This document shows, piece by piece, positions 60,801 to 64,000 of a DNA stretch of 64,000 nt; the first letter of the stretch is position 1; each line of letters opens with the position of its first letter. Source of the DNA: Erythrophleum ivorense. Its lineage: Eukaryota > Streptophyta > Magnoliopsida > Fabales > Fabaceae. The stretch is taken from contig JAIUCV010000090.1 of the NCBI GenBank assembly GCA_026724425.1, forward strand, positions 3,100,001 through 3,164,000. The letters run 5' to 3'. The notes under the pieces are model-generated. The model made no database searches. It was not told where the DNA came from and worked only from the letters and a program-made list of their open reading frames with translations. The position numbers were made by a program, and so were the translations under genes.

Positions 60801-63800
60801 TATGTTTCTCTCAGGATGGTGCTTTGATGTTCCTCTCAAGGAATGAGAATCATGTCACACATGTTGCTCCTCATAGTCCCGTGGAGAACCTAATGCATGT
60901 TTGGCTAAGTATGGGTCCGTCTTGCTCATTACATACACTACAAGTATGTTTCTACATTGTGTGGAGGCATAGAACTACGATTGGGACTCCTTACTACTTA
61001 TGTTTCTCTCAGGATGGTAGCTTTGATGTTCCTCTCAAGGAATGAGAATCATGTCACACATGTTGCTCCTCCTAGTCCCGTGGAGAATCTAATGCATGTT
61101 TGGCTAAGTATGGGTCCGTCTTGATCATTACATACACTACAAGTATGTTTCTACATTGTGTGGAGGCATAGAGCTACGATTGGGACTCCTTACTACTAAT
61201 GTTTCTCTCAGGATGGTAGCTTTGATGTTCCTCTCAAGGAATGAGAATCATGTCACACATGTTGCTCCTCCTAGTCCCGTGGAGAACCTAATGCATGTTT
61301 GGCTAAGTATGGGTCCGTCTTGATCATTACATAGACTACAAGTATGTTTCTACATTGTGTGGAGGCATAGAGCTACGATTGGGACTCCTTACTGCTTATG
61401 TTTCTCTCAGGATGGTAGCTTTGATGTTCCTCTCAAGGAATAAGAATCATGTCACACATTTTGCTCCTGCTAGTCCCGTGGAGAATCTAATGCATGTTTG
61501 GCTAAGTATGGGTCCGTCTTGATCATTACATAGACTACAAGTATGTTTCTACATTGTGTGGAGGCATAGAGCTACGATTGGGACTCCTTACTACTTATGT
61601 TTCTCTCAGGATGGTAGCTTTGATGTTCCTCTCAAGGAATGAGAATCATGTCACACAAGTTGCTCCTCCTAGTCCCGTGGAGAATCTAATGCATGTTTGG
61701 CTAAGTATGGGTCCGTCTTGATCATTACATACACTACAAGTATGTTTCTATAATTGTGTGGAGGCATAGAGCTACGATTGGGACTCCTTACTACTAATGT
61801 TTCTCTCAGGATGGTAGCTTTGATGTTCCTCTCAAGGAATGAGAATCATGTCACACATGTTGCTCCTCCTAGTCCCGTGGAGAATCTAATGCATGTTTGG
61901 CTAAGTATGGGTCCATCTTGATCATTACATAGACTACAAGTATGTTTCTACATTGTGTGGGGGCATAGAGCTACGATTGGGACTCCTTACTACTTATGTT
62001 TCTCTCAGGATGGTGCTTTGATGTTCCTCTCAAGAAATGAGAATCATGTCACACATGTTGCTCCTCATAGTCCCGTGGAGAACCTAATGCATGTTTGGCT
62101 AAGTATGGGTCCGTCTTGATCATTACATAGATTACAAGTATGTTTCTACATTGTGTGGAGGCATAGAGCTACGATTGGGACTCCTTACTACTTATGTTTC
62201 TCTCAGGATGGTAGCTTTGATGTTCCTCTCAAGGAATGAGAATCATGTCACACATGTTGCTCCTCATAGTCCCGTGGAGAACCTAATGCATGTTTGGCTA
62301 AGTATGGGTCCGTCTTGATCATTACATAGACTACAAGTATGTTTCTACATTGTGTGGAGGCATAGAGCTACGATTGGGACTCCTTACTACTTATGTTTCT
62401 CTCAGGATGGTAGCTTTGATGTTCCTCTCAAGGAATGAGAATCATGTCACACATGTTGCTCCTCCTAGTCCCGTGGAGAATCTAATGCATGTTTGGCTAA
62501 GTATGGGTCCGTCTTGATCATTACATACACTACAAGTATGTTTCTACATTGTGTGGAGGCATAGAGCTACGATTGGGACTCCTTACTACTAATGTTTCTC
62601 TCAGGATGGTAGCTTTGATGTTCCTCTCAAGGAATGAGAATCATGTCACACATGTTGCTCCTCATAGTCCCGTGGAGAACCTAATGCATGTTTGGCTAAG
62701 TATGGGTCCGTCTTGCTCATTACATACACTACAAGTATGTTTCTACATTGTGTGGAGGCATAGAGCTACGATTGGGACTCCTTACTACTTATGTTTCTCT
62801 CAGGATGGTAGCTTTGATGTTCCTCTCAAGGAATGAGAATCATGTCACACATGTTGCTCCTCCTAGTCCCGTGGAGAATCTAATGCATGTTTGGCTAAGT
62901 ATGGGTCCGTCTTGATCATTACATACACTACAAGTATGTTTCTACATTGTGTGGAGGCATAGAGCTACGATTGGGACTCCTTACTGCTTATGTTTCTCTC
63001 AGGATGGTAGCTTTGATGTTCCTCTCAAGGAATGAGAATCATGTCACACATGTTGCTCCTCCTAGTCCCGTGGAGAATCTAATGCATGTTTGGCTAAGTA
63101 TGGGTCCGTCTTGATCATTAAATACACTACAAGTATGTTTCTACATTGTGTGGAGGCATAGAGCTACGATTGGAACTCCTTACTACTTATGTTTCTCTCA
63201 GGATGGTAGCTTTGATGTTCCTCTCAAGGAATGAGAATCATGTCACACAAGTTGCTCCTCCTAGTCCCGTGGAGAATCTAATGCATGTTTGGCTAAGTAT
63301 GGGTCCGTCTTGATCATTACATACACTACAAGTATGTTTCTACATTGTGTGGAGGCATAGAGCTACGATTGGGACTCCTTACTGCTTATGTTTCTCTCAG
63401 GATGGTAGCTTTGATGTTCCTCTCAAGGAATGAGAATCATGTCACACATGTTGCTCCTCCTAATCCCGTGGAGAATCTAATGCATGTTTGGCTAAGTATT
63501 GGTCCGTCTTGATCATTACATAGACTACAAGTATGTTTCTACATTGTGTGGGGGCATAGAGCTACGATTGGGACTCCTTACTACTTATGTTTCTCTCAGG
63601 ATGGTGCTTTGATGTTCCTCTCAAGGAATGAGAATCATGTCACACATGTTGCTCCTCATAGTCCCGTGGAGAACCTAATGCATGTTTGGCTAAGTATGGG
63701 TCCGTCTTGCTCATTACATACACTACAAGTATGTTTCTACATTGTGTGGAGGCATAGAACTACGATTGGGACTCCTTACTACTTATGTTTCTCTCAGGAT

Positions 63801-64000
63801 GGTAGCTTTGATGTTCCTCTCAAGGAATGAGAATCATGTCACACATGTTGCTCCTCCTAGTCCCGTGGAGAATCTAATGCATGTTTGGCTAAGTATGGGT
63901 CCGTCTTGATCATTACATACACTACAAGTATGTTTCTACATTGTGTGGAGGCATAGAGCTACGATTGGGACTCCTTACTACTTATGTTTCTCTCAGGATG
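57883..64000 (+). repeat. 199-bp satellite array, right block
   Basis: The array resumes in the same orientation and in register after the insertion and runs off the window end, with about 31 monomers. A hybrid subtype (GGAATAAG joined to CACATTTTGCTCCTGCTAG) occurs at 58054, 58655 and 61440 and was not seen left of the element. The five-monomer cassette of the left block occurs twice, at 59764-61045 and 62549-63830. Confidence 0.97.
58390..63959 (+). repeat. 14-monomer HOR (2785 bp), two tandem copies
   Basis: Every private variant checked recurs exactly 2785 bp later: GTCCATCTTG (59126, 61911), CAAGAAATGAG (59246, 62031), CATTAAATAC (60331, 63116), CCTAATCCCG (60674, 63459), AGTATTGGTCC (60711, 63496), AGAACTACG (60970, 63755) and GGATGGTGC (59223, 62008). 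The two copies appear almost identical by eye. Limits are approximate, placed at CTACATTG versus CTATAATTG on the left and CTACTTATG versus CTACTAATG on the right. Confidence 0.85.

Noticed and set aside
2610..63830. About twenty near-identical 94-95-codon ORFs on the + strand (2610, 5199, 7788 ... 63546)
   Set aside because: Each spans parts of two satellite monomers. It exists only because a TGATCATT stop is changed to TGCTCATT in one subtype or a 2-bp loss shifts the frame. There is no gene context, and copy spacing equals HOR spacing.
1..64000. CENP-B box in the satellite
   Set aside because: No monomer stretch I inspected fits the NTTCGNNNNANNCGGGN pattern on either strand. The TCCCGTGG segment lacks the second half.

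Overview
The window is almost entirely plant-type satellite DNA with one LTR retrotransposon inserted into it. A head-to-tail tandem array with a monomer of about 199 bp fills 1-49922 (about 250 monomers) and resumes at 57883-64000 (about 31 monomers), all in one orientation. No ordinary host gene, tRNA or rRNA was recognised. A homogeneous, higher-order-organised array invaded by an Athila-like Ty3/gypsy element is typical of a plant centromere or pericentromere. I infer a flowering plant, probably a eudicot. The family is not determined, and centromere identity is an inference.

The array is organised in higher-order repeats (HORs) marked by diagnostic monomer subtypes. From 1 to about 17 kb the HOR units are 13-15 monomers long (2589, 2788 and about 2987 bp), and neighbouring units alternate between two versions. 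From about 17 to 24 kb an 18-monomer unit of 3583 bp is present twice and mixes subtypes of the left and middle zones. From 24 to 41 kb, units of 15, 11, 14, 9-10 and finally 5-6 monomers follow. From 41 kb onward a recurrent five-monomer cassette appears, and it continues beyond the retroelement. The right end holds two tandem copies of a 14-monomer, 2785-bp unit.

The retroelement (49923-57877, 7955 bp, + strand) is structurally complete at both ends. It has a 5-bp target-site duplication (GTTGC), two 1434-bp LTRs starting TG and ending CA that differ at one base by eye, a tRNA-Asp-type primer binding site, and a polypurine tract directly before the 3' LTR. Its only convincing gene is a 975-codon Gag-protease ORF. 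No reverse transcriptase, RNase H or integrase is encoded. The other 2 kb is non-coding and holds two further polypurine-tract-like motifs. It is therefore a young non-autonomous element that presumably moved using the enzymes of a related full-length element.

The 95-residue ORFs that recur throughout the array are by-products of the repeat and are not annotated as genes.
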